The position numbers and the translations under genes were made by a program. Shown here piece by piece: positions 10,594 through 22,500 of a stretch of 64,000 bases of DNA (position 1 is the first letter of the stretch; each line of letters opens with the position of its first letter). Where the stretch lies: positions 1,714,117 through 1,778,116 of the forward strand of contig OX422184.1 of the NCBI GenBank assembly GCA_949130485.1. Direction: 5' to 3'. Source of the DNA: Agelas oroides (Eukaryota > Porifera > Demospongiae > Agelasida > Agelasidae). The notes under the pieces are model-generated. The model did no database searches. It was not told where the DNA came from and worked only from the letters and a program-made list of their open reading frames with translations.

Positions 10594-13500
10594 ATGGACC
10601 GATTACTACTACTCACAGCTGAAGAAAGCAGAGTCAACATGGAAGACGTAAAGTTGTTAACGATAGAGACCGTTTCAAATCAGTTTTTCAAATCTTCGGA
10701 ACAAAAGCCTGGAGAGGAGGGGAAAGAACAGTCTACAGGGGATGCAGGCTTAGCGACCGAGTCCTCAGAAAAGGCTTCAGCTATGTCGTCGAGTGGGCAA
10801 TCTGAAGCTACATGTATGAATGCTAGTGCAGTGGATTCACAAACAGAGTCGGAGGCTGTACAGCAGAGAGAAGGAACAATGGCCAAAGATGAAGCTGCAG
10901 AGGTGGGACAAGGAGGAGGGGGGAATCAAGCGGGGGAAAGTGCCCCTATAGTTTCCTCACCCACTGGAAGTGGCTCAAAGGATGAAGAAATGCCAAAATC
11001 TAATGATAGTTTAAATGATGGTGTTCCTCGGAAAGACGAAGAAGCAACTTCAAATGAAAAAGAGGAAGGTGGAGAAGAAGAGAGCACGAAGACGTCGGCA
11101 ACCATTGCATCAGAGGTTCTGTCTACATCGCACACAGGGACATCTAAAACTGCTGTCATCATGCAGGGATCACCGTCACCCGAAACCGTGGAATTGACTG
11201 AAAATCTGAAGCAATCTCAAGCTCATGTATCTGCCCTCCTTGTCGCAGCGAAAGGAACGGCCCAGCCACAAACCTACGTTGTCCCTGTCCCGATGGTCAC
11301 GCATGTACCAGTGGTAAAAAGTGGTCCTAAACCGAGCATCAATGTTCAGAGGGAGAGGGAGAAAATTGCCATCAAGTTGAAGGTGGGACAGGTGGAGATG
11401 CTAAGTGGTCATGAACCAAAGCCGGTTGAAATCTGCAGTGCAGTGCAAGAAACCATGGATCGTGGTGCGATTGCAAGTGCTCGCACTCCACAAGTTGCCG
11501 TTATTTCTCCGATGCTCTCCAGAGAGACAATGGAGGGAAAGAGCGGTAGTAGTGGAAGTGTTAAGAAGCAAGCAGATGTAGCCGTGATTGATCTATCGCA
11601 AGACGAGGAGGGTGGAAGGAAAAGCAGTGAGTGTGCAATTGTATCATGGGGTCAAGGAGCAGAGAAACAGTAGGAGGAAAGAAGGGAGGGAGGGGGGAAC
11701 AGAGGAACAGTGGGAGGAGGGAAGGAGGGGGGAACAGAGGAACAGTGGGAGGAGGGGAGGGGGGAGGGTGAAGATGAAGCAAGATTGGAGGGAGCATTGA
11801 GTGCGAGATTATTGTGAGTGTGGTTGTGTTCTAGTTAAGGGAAGGTAGAGGGAGGGGAGAAATAGAGAGAACAAGGAGGGGGAGGAACAGAGAATGAAGG
11901 GAAGGAGAGGGGACAAAGGAAGGGTGGGAGGAGGAACTACATGTAAGGGAACAAGGAAGAAATGAATGGGAGGTCGGAGAGAAAAGAGGGAGTGGGAAAG
12001 GCAGTGAGGCAGGGAAGGAGAGGGGAGTGGTCGAAACTAAAAGGGAGGAGGGATGACTCGAGTGAGCAAAGAAGGCTGTGATGGACCAGAGATAACCTGA
12101 GGGAGAAGGGAGGCAGGAAGTAAGTTGTATGTGCATTGTATCACTTGTCTCTCACCCCAGACACAAGGGTAGAGGAGGTGTTGGTGCAGGGTGGCAATCT
12201 TGCTGGTGTGAGAATGGTTCCACAGTTTGTGGGGAGGAAGATACTGATGTCTTCTGGACGACCTCTTGACCCAGTGAGTTGTGTGAGGGTGTGTGTGTGA
12301 GGGGGGAGGGGGGGCGGGGAGTTGAGGGTATAAGGAAATGTGCATGTGCAGTGCTCACGATAACATCTCGAAGTTGCTCTGACATAATGTCAGAACATCA
12401 TTAAGTTTGATCAGACAAGTACCAGTCATGCCCGGACAATCCGACATATGAAATAAATGCAGTTCAAATGCATACCGGGCCCTTCTCCCAGCCTAGGAAA
12501 ACCAATAAACTCTTTGCCACCTAATAAGTAATCATCACAAAAGTTAATTAATGTATTTTGCATAAATTACACGACATAATGAATCAGAGGTTATAAACAT
12601 GTAACAGTGTTTGACAGAGTCTGAAAAAAGTTACAGTTTAACAGAGGACCCATCTTGGTGAAAGCTAGGTTGTGCTTACTGCAGCATTCAGGTAAGCAAT
12701 GTCGAACTTTCGCTTCACCTTCAGCGCAGCGTCACCATCAAGATTGTAGCTATCGGTGCGTATTCAGTGACATCACTGGAGCTCTGCTTCTTCGAAAGAA
12801 GCATTGCTCGCTTGTGCATGTCGGTAGCAGCATGATCTTTGTAGCTGGACGCTAGCTCGCAGGTTCTTCGAACCAACTACAAACGTAGTTGCGCATGCCT
12901 CGCAGCTTCTCGTTGAACATAGAGCACTTCAGCGTCGCCACGTAGTCGCAATCAGCCTTCTCGTACTTAAGCCATGCAGACGTACTCATCTCTCTGTCGC
13001 TCTCTGTGATCCACTTCTGAACTGTTTTTACCGATACCCCTCGCTTCTTCGCCGGTGGAACCTCGTCAGAGCAAGCTGCACGCTTTTGTCCAGACATTTT
13101 GTCCGCACGCTTACGAGATTGATCGGTCACGTGGCATAATTACCCGGAAATTGTCCGATGACCGGACGTTATCACGAGCACTGCATGTGTGGGAGGTGTG
13201 TGTTTGTGTGTGTAGGTGTGGGGGGGATGCATGTATTTTGGGAGGTATACATGCACTTTGAAGAGCTTCTACCGACCTTTTGGATAAGGCCTGCCACCTG
13301 ACTGCTTTTGTGCATGAGATAGCAGTCCCCATCTCCCGGTAATCCCAGCACAGGCCCGGTATTGGCTAAAAGTGCGCAGTGGGTGACTTTACATAACATC
13401 TAGGCCTATATCTGTGTGGTGTGGTGCATACATGTGTCTGTGTGCACACTGGTACATTTATAAGAGCGAGCTTGAAGCCTTTTTTTGCACTGTCTGTCCA

Positions 13501-16500
13501 AAAACCGGGGTTCAGAATGTTTGCCCCTCGTAGTTCAAGTTCAGGATGAAGAATGTGTGCAGGAAACATGTTTCTTAGGTCAGTGACCCTCTGTCTACCT
13601 AGGTAGACACCAACGTCATTCACGTGATAAATTGACCAGGCCTTCCCCCTTTGTTTTAGCGTACTGTAAGCGGTGGGGATTAGACTCACATATTTCCAGT
13701 CACTATTACAACCACTGTATGTTTTCCAGTTTCTGGTCAGACAGTGCTTCAAAGCTATCTTGCTACTTGTGTGTTATGCTGGCTGGCCATCAGTGAGCAC
13801 AATTGTGGTTGTGTGTGGTGGGGTATGATGTATCTTACACTGGTGTGTACATGAGTGGATGTACGTGTACTAGATGCTTGCATTGCAAAGGTCACTTGTA
13901 GAACTGCCCCTCATGTCTTCCTCCTTTACTTTCTGTTCCTCCTCTCCCCCTGTTTTCCTCCTTCCTTCTCTCTTCCTCCTATCCTCCCTTCCTCTTTGCC
14001 TTCCCTCCTCTCTTCCACATTCTCCCCCTTTTGCTTTCCCTCCCTCCTTCCCTTCTCCCCTCTCTTCTCCTCTTCCTTCCTTGCTTTCTCCTCCTCTTTC
14101 TCCTCTCCCTACCTCCTTCCCTCTTTCCCTCCCTCCCTCCCTCTTTCCTCTCCCTCCCTCCCTCTTTCCTCTCCCTCCCTCCCTCTTTCCTCTCCCTCCC
14201 TCCCTCCCTCCCTCCCTCCCTCCCTCCCTCCCTCCCTCCCTCCCTCCCTCCCTCCCTCCCTCCCTCCCTCCCTCCCTCCCTCCCTCCCTCTTTCCTCTCC
14301 CTCCCTCCCTCCCTACCTCCCTACCTCCCTCCCTCCCTCCCTCTTTCCTCTTCCTCTTCCTCTTCCTCTCTCCCTCCTTCCTTCTCTTCCTCTCTCCCTA
14401 TTTCCCTCCATCTCTCCCTCCCTCCCTCCTTCTCTCCCTCTCTCCCTCCTTCCTCTTCCTCCCTCCCTCCTTCTCTCCCTCCCTCCTTCCTTCCTCCTCC
14501 TCCCTCAGGCTTCACTAGAACACATTGGAGTGGACTCAAAGGGAAACATGCTCTGGTACGATGGCGGACGCAATATGTTCCAATCTCCCTCAACTGTAGA
14601 CCCTTCACACAAACCAAGGTCAGTTGTGACTTAGATTATGGTCCTGATCTCCACTCCTCCTCCCTCCATTTGCACTATAAGTCACAACCAGAACCAAATA
14701 CTTGTACATGGGCACAAATATTAGCCAAAGTCAGCGCTAGGGCTGTTTGTGGTCTATAATTGGTTGCCGGCACAACTGAGAGACTGTGTGTACTACTGCC
14801 AGCTGCAGTGTCGTCCGTGAGCAAGTTAAACAGCATTCGCTTGAGTCTTGCGAGTGACCTGCGTGTGACTCACATCTGACCCACACACTAACTGTGCTCA
14901 CAAGCCGGGTGGGCTAACTTGCGAGCACAAGGGCAAGCATGTGGACTTGTACGAGTACTCGAGTGTGGGTGGGACATTCTCTTGTAGCATGTGCTCCACC
15001 TTGTGTGAATAGTTGCTGAATTTACAGGTGTTTCTCCAGAGTTTAGCCGTTCACTGACTACGCTGTCCGGGTGAGACAACATGTACATGCTAGTACACGC
15101 GTACTCGCAACTTGACTCGCAAGCGACTCGAGAGTGGTTTGTGAGTGACATGCGTGTGCCATTTAACTTACTCTTGGACAGTGCTGTACATGTGGCTACT
15201 TTCTCAGGCCTTTACTGCCTCTATTGTACGGTCAAACACATGTACTCTTGTAAACTTACCACACGCACCACATGCATTTCATCCCGTCACACAAACTCAC
15301 ACACACACTTCAGTGAGCCTGAACTGACGCTGGTGTGCAAATCCATGGTGCAATGGATGGCGAAGCTAAAGTAAGTTCCAATTATACCATGCTCAGGTGA
15401 GAAAAGATACTAGGCTCTCCCCGCGTATTCGTATTTCGGTATGGGGGAGCCTGGGAACGAGGCTAGGAATCTACCATACCTCTTCCCAATACCACTGTGA
15501 GATAAGATCCCGCCTTGCCAATGTTCCGGCCTCATTGCAAGAAAGATCCCTATCCCTCTAGATCTGTTTGTGTGTGTGTGACCATGCAGATCTCCAAAGC
15601 TATATTCTCCACTTCACCCTTGTTTCTATAGTAACAGGTACTAGGTGGATGTTATTTTCCATATACTGACAGGAAGTTGTAGGTTCTGTTCATATACCAC
15701 AGGATCCAGGAAGTTGTAAAATGATGTTTCCTATAAGCTGTATGTGACCTGCTGAGCGAAAACCCGGCACTTTGCACAAATATTGAGTTTGAGTTAGAGG
15801 CAATTTTATCCGTACAGGTCGTTTCCCAGCTAAACTCAGATTATTACACCAGCATGTCACAGGGGGCTTGGACTGTATCATACATAATTATGAAGCCCGG
15901 CTCTGCCACTATAAGGACGATGTAAGCTCAAACTCATAGGCAGGCCAGTGAAATACGGGAACGCGTTGCTATGGACAGCTTGTACGCGTTTTTCAAAAAA
16001 CGCGATTTTACCAGCTTCCAGTCCGTATACAATGTACGGTTGTCTTTCTGTCCATAGACACAATGTAAGCCCCCGCTTTTATAACCGCTGTCTTTCCCAA
16101 CTGTCTTTGCCGACTTCTAAGCTGCTTTTTCACAAGAACACGTGTAAATTTTACGTAACACGATAGTATACGGAGACATTAAAGTTTACCGTAGCAACGT
16201 AAAAACATTACGTTTTCTCAAAAAGTTGCGTTCCAAATCTGCTATGCATTTCGCTCTGCAGCTCGGGAACCAAGCAACCGACCGCTTCCATTTTTTTTCT
16301 GCCGCACAATTACACATTGATATACTGATTTCCGGTCTTATCTCGATTTTCATAAAATGCGCAATGTGCCGGGTTTTCGCTCAGCGGGTCACATATACCT
16401 TGTTTACAGTGTAAACTACCTTGTATGTTTACTAATAACAACAAGGACCAATCAGGTTGGAGAATATAACAGCATGTTAGTCTGGGTTTTATGGTTTACA

Positions 16501-19500
16501 ATAACCACCCTTGTCCTCAGACTCCGCCCTCAGAGTCGGATGGTTATTGACCATAAATCTCAGGCTACCATAATTATTGTAAGTTACGTATCAAAAACTG
16601 GACACGGTAAAGACCTGACACTGACGCCAGCCTTTCACCCCAATTTCTGTCCTTCTCTCCTTCCTTCCTACAGGGAGCTCCGTGGTAGCTCTTCAGAGGC
16701 AGACAACAAAGTGGCCCAGACCATCAGAGAACATTTCATCTCAAGAGTGCGGATCGCAACACAGGTAAATATGCGTTAACTAGGTCTTCTATTATGGATT
16801 TATTGCGAGTCCCTTTCCAATATCTCACCCCTGACTCCAACCGGATTCCCAAGGTGCCTTATCAGCACCAGTAACATTGTTCATTCATAGACATAATTTA
16901 CTTCCCCCGGCAATCTGATTGGTGCAACAACATGCCGATATACTTTATAATTAGGTCCCAGTTTCTCTAGTGAAGGTGTCTAGACCCTACATGTATATTT
17001 CGATGAGGCCACAGGGTGTGCGTGAAAAATTTGGTCTGGCGACAAAGCTATTGAACTGCACGTCTGTGTGGTAAGTTGGCTGTTTGTGTAGGGTTCTACC
17101 CGACAACCTTTTAGTGGTAGTCAAAACTCAGACTTGAAATTGCATATTTGTTAATTAATTATGTTTGTCTCTCTTCAAAAACGCATAAGAATGGGCGGCT
17201 CGAGTAAGAGCGTGTAACTCCAATAGAAGCCCATAGTCCGGTCAAAATTATTCGACCGTACTAAAAATAGAACACCCGGCATGTGCTTAGCAACAATGGC
17301 TTATGTCTACACATACACAGCATGCGCAGTACATGTAAGTGTATGTGTTACTATTTTTAGTACTGGTGATAAATTCTATCAGTATAAATCCTTTTAGTTT
17401 CAGCTGGTTTAACTGGAGAAAAAACGGGATCGTGATGAAACCGTTGCTATAGTTACTGTACTATTCTAATTGTTATACGGTGGAACCTCCCTTAACGGAC
17501 ATTCTCTATAGCGGACACCTCATTATACAGGACAAAATGTTGTGGTCCGGATTGAATTTGCATTACGCATAATACTTTAGAGCTCTCCGAAATGCGGACA
17601 CCTCGCTATTCCGTAAAGCGGACAGATTTTGCGGTCCCGCTAGTACCGGGACTGTACAAAATTCACTCGATAATGCGGACGCTGGCAGGCCTCTCGCACA
17701 AGATTGTCCGGCACCGCTGATTGATTCACCAATTGAACATTATACTAACACTGGTACGCATAGTTCTAACCTGTTTCCATTTTCCTCCCCTATCTGCCTC
17801 TCTCTCTTTTCTCTCTCTGTTTTTCTCACAGCGCAAACCAAAGGATCCGACCACAGTTCAGAAGCTGATCGCAACTGCCAGTGCTCACATGAAGCACCCC
17901 CAGTTTCCGATTGCCACCCTTCCCATAACAGCTACCACAGGCAGTGAGAACAATCCTGCTTCCTCAACTGCGTCAGTGGTAGCGGCGAAGGGCGCACAGA
18001 TGGTCCAGCCGACATTCCCCCAGGGATCTATCCTTGTGATGCCACATCCTCAACACCCCTTTCATGCCCTACTGCCTGTTTTCGCAAATACTGCTGTCAT
18101 TATGCCCCCAAACGCTGCTGCTACCGCCCAAAAAGCAGTTGAAGCGCGTGCTTCCACTGAAATTGCTGCTACTGCCTCCAAATCTGAGGCAGGCAAAACA
18201 TCAATGCATGTTGCAGCACCGTCCGTAGTGCAGGCAATCTCTGGAACAAGCAACACCAACGCTGAGAAAACTTTGGAATCAGGGCGAAATTCAAAACAGA
18301 GTTCAGAAAGACGCCAGAGCCAAGGAATTGCCATAGCAACACCTGCAGGGCCAGCGGCCATACCAACAATGCATGCCTTTACGTTTGCAGGCTTCCCGGC
18401 TCCCCACGCCTTTGCACTACCTGTTGCCGACCCGGTAGAGCTAGCAACTATCGATTTCAATTCAAAATCTGTTGAGATCACTGGTGAAGTTCCTATCAGG
18501 AAAATAGAGCTGAAACCGGAAGAAATCGAGGCTGCAAAGATGGCAGCCGCAACAATGACACTTGAGAGTTCAACTTTGGAATCAAAGAAGCCGGATGTTG
18601 ATGATGGTACAAAGACAGGAGAAGCCACTGAAGTGACTGCGCCACAAAACAAGGAACACATTGGAAAAGATGGTGGTTCGGAATCACTGGGACAAGTTTC
18701 TGGCACCCCCGGCATGATTCATGGGAATCACACCTCGACGGAAGTCATGTCTGCCAAAATGCTTTTGTCGTTGAAGGGCAAAGATTGGCAAGTATCACCA
18801 CTTGACAAAGACGCTCCTCAAGTGATTGCTGTCTCTGATTCTTCACTTAGTTTGCCTCAGAGTGCCCCACATACCCCTTCTAGCGGCCGCAAGAGAAAGC
18901 AGAAACCGATTGCTAGTGTGAAAATAAGCGATGTGGCAATATCGCCAGATGGTGCTGGGATTCTACCACCAATTGCAGCGGGAGATAAGGACGCTGTTGC
19001 TGTTGACGACGGTACTGCACCAGCAAAAAAGAAGAGGGGTAGAAAGCCAAAGCAGGTGGCAGGGGTTGGAGGTTCTGATGAGCCGGTCACATCAACACCA
19101 AAAGGACGGGGTAGAAAGAAACATGCGAAAGGAGGAGAGGAGAAAGGGACGCTGAACACACTGACGGGACAAGAACTGTTGGCCATTTTGGACATTCCAC
19201 CTTCGGTAGAGTCTAAATCACCTACACCTGCTAAAGTGAAAGGGAGATCTAGAGAACTCCTTGATACAGACAAAGGAGTACCCCATGGTGCAAAAGGCTC
19301 GGCCAAACTGCAGCTACAGCAACTTAAAGCGTCTGGTGCGAGCAAGCCAATGAAAGAGTATGTCATTGAGACTGACTCAGAGTCAGGCAACGACAGCGAT
19401 AGCAGTTCGTCTGGTTCAAGCTCTTTTACTCCCAGTAGCAGTTCTAGCGACAGTAGCAGTAACAATAGCAGCAGTGAGGCTGCACCTGCAGAGGAAAAGC

Positions 19501-22500
19501 CACCCCAGTCGAGTAGAGGAAGAGGAGGAAGGGGGAGAGGAAGGGGGAGAGGGAGAGGACGGGGAAGAGGGAGAGGAAGAAGTGCAGTGGAGAAAGTAAA
19601 CCAACAGGACCAATCGTCGAGTTCTGATGAAAGCAGTTCCGAGGACAATGAAGAGAAAGGAGGAGTAAAGGAAGTTGAGACTCATAGGAGGAGGGGGAGA
19701 GGGAGAGGGAGGGGGAGGAGAGGTGTTGGACGTGGGAGACCGAGAGGGCAGCACATAGTGAGGATTCCCACAAACCTTCTGCTGACTAAGCCGCAGGTCG
19801 GGATGAAGAGGAAGGCTCGCAGCAGTCAAGCTGAGGTGGGTGGGTACACACACAATCCGTGTTTATGATTAGCTAGGCCACTGCAAAATATTGGAGAAAA
19901 GGCCATGCGCTTCTTTAATATTCAACCAAGTGGTCATCAGCAATAACGTCCACATGTACTGGCTTATAGACCTTATGTAATACCTCACGTAACCAAACCT
20001 AAAACGAACAGTGGACGGAAATCCGGATACTACGCTGCCATTTTGAATGGCAAGAAAGACTGCGGTCTATGGAACTTAAGTACAGCGAAGCACTTTGCGA
20101 GCTCACTGCGTCAACGAGGCATGCAGGTAAGCTTATTCGCTTCGGTGAGCGTTAAGTCCGGTTGAGACCTTGTGCATTCAGGGTGTAAATGTAGAATCAC
20201 TTCCTGCACTGGTGAGAAGGGAGCTCGCAAACTGCTCCACTATACTTACGCTCCATAGACCACGGTCATTTTTGCCACTCAAAATGGCGGCGTAGTATCC
20301 GGATTTCTGTCCACCATCCGTTTCACGTTTGGTTACGTGAGGTGACGTGATTGTATCTTTTCTGGCCACTTGCTCAGGCCTTCTGACCCCAGCATTTGTT
20401 GGCTTGAATTGCACTGTCTACTCAGGACAATCAAAAACAAAGTGTAAGCTTTGATACACAAATTACGACTTGCCGCAAGGCATAGGCAGCCAGAGGAAGA
20501 GTTTTTTCCCCCGTCTGTTTCGCAATGGGTGATGATCTGGAGCTTGTGAGCAGGCCTCTATATTATAATTACCAGAAGCTCATGAGCTCCATGAATATAG
20601 AAGCACGCTTTTTTCTTTTTTTACAGTGAGATATGTGACAGTCCCGTGTAGGAATCGAAGATTATTCCATCGCGTATTTCGATCGCATCGCTGTGTTTGA
20701 AGCGTTGTATCGCTGAACTTCCGTTATGGGCGGGGGTCATGCGTGCTTCATAGATGCATGAATATCTAATGACTCTACGAAGTGCGTATGAGCCCTGCCC
20801 TTAACGGAAGTTCAGTGATACAGCGCTTTGAACACAGCGATGCGATCAAGATATGCGATGGAGTAATCATCGATTTCTACATGGGACTGTCACATATCTC
20901 ACTGAAAAAAAAGGCATGCTTCCGTATTCATGGAGCTCATGAGCTTCTGGTAACATAGAGGCCTGTTCACAAACTTCTGGTGTTATGCGACGGAATAATC
21001 TTCAATTTCTACACGGGACTGCCACATATGGTTTAGTCATTGATGTGAAATGATCACCCCATTTGAGTACCTCTCACTCTATCCATCTGTTACTGTTGTC
21101 ATCTCTCTCACACACAGTCTGATGATCCGGAGGCTGCCCGCAAAGCTAATGAACTTGCTTCTGATGTACCCGTGGATCTGGCAAGCCTGTACGCCAGTGG
21201 AGGAGTTGACCTTGGTACGCTGAGCGAGCTGACTCGAAGTGTCCGAGAGACAGCCGGGGTCAATACTGAAGACGGCACTCAGGCACGATCCAAGCGAAAG
21301 TGCGTCATTGTTCGTGAAGAAATTAGCAAGTTACAGGAGATTCTTGGAGAAGTAGGTACCATCGAATCAAAGTCTTCGTCAGGAGTAGTAAAACCAAGAG
21401 GGCGTGGAAGAGGTAGGCCGCCTTCCGCCGGACGTACCAGTGACACAGGTTATCAGGAGCCGAGTTCTTCTGTCAGGAAGTATCGACGTCCAGCATACAG
21501 CCAGTTTACTCACAAGAGACGAAAGAGAAGGAAGAGGCAACCAGAAGAAGGTTGGTGTTACTGGGATAATTCTTTCTTGTGATTGTTTTTGTGTATGTAT
21601 ATAGTACATTATATTCTCCCACCTGATTGGTCCTTGTTGTCATAATTACATGCATTACGTGTAGTTTGCAAAGTAAGCCAGGTACAACATTGTTTTACAA
21701 CTCTGTGGTATACGAAACACAGTTTACAACTTTCTGCTCATTTGTTACCATGGAAACAAGGGTACTATAGTGTACATGTGCTTGCCTCAGGGGACAAGGA
21801 GTTAATCCATGTACACCTGTAGCATTACTGCAGTACAGCTAATAGTAAAGTGGCATTGTTAGAATGACCCCTTGTTATTATTGTACATGTGCAAAACAAT
21901 TACAACAACTTGACATAACAAATACGTTGCCATGGTCAGTTCATTTAAACGCCATGTCACTACATGTAAGCTATATCTACTTTGTAGGATCAGGTCACTT
22001 TGTATAGTCTGATATTCATTTATTCTCTTCTTTCTCTCCAGAGGCCCTGTGGCAGCCTGCCAGGAAGCATGCACCTGGCGAATCACTCAAGCCCCTGTAT
22101 GTCTTCTCCACCAACTTGGCCAACAAGGCTGCAGAGGCTGTCCTACGAGGGAAATATGACAGTATCATCCAGTTTCATCAGGCGCAGCCAAAGGGCCCAG
22201 GCTTCCTACGTCTTCCTCAACCAAAGTCACAAGGCGAGAGTAGTGCAGGTAAAGACGGTGAGACTGCTGAATCGGGGAAGGAGTCTGGATCAAGACTGCC
22301 AAAGCGTCGGTCCTCAAGACCAAGTACAGACGATAGCCCGATGGTTAAAAAGCTCAGAGGTGGTGGTCGTAATCGCAGTGATTCGCAAACAACAGAAGAT
22401 TCTAAATCTTCCGCTCCCAGCAGATACAGCAGAAGATTGAGAAAGCAAAGAGGTGACAGTGTACCGTCATCGCCCTCCTCTCCTGCGTCACAGAAATCCC

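Noticed and set aside
13855-14759. Long open frames of Ser-Pro-Leu in three frames
   Set aside because: They come from the C/T tract; only the part after 14509 is exon, as shown by the acceptor and phase.
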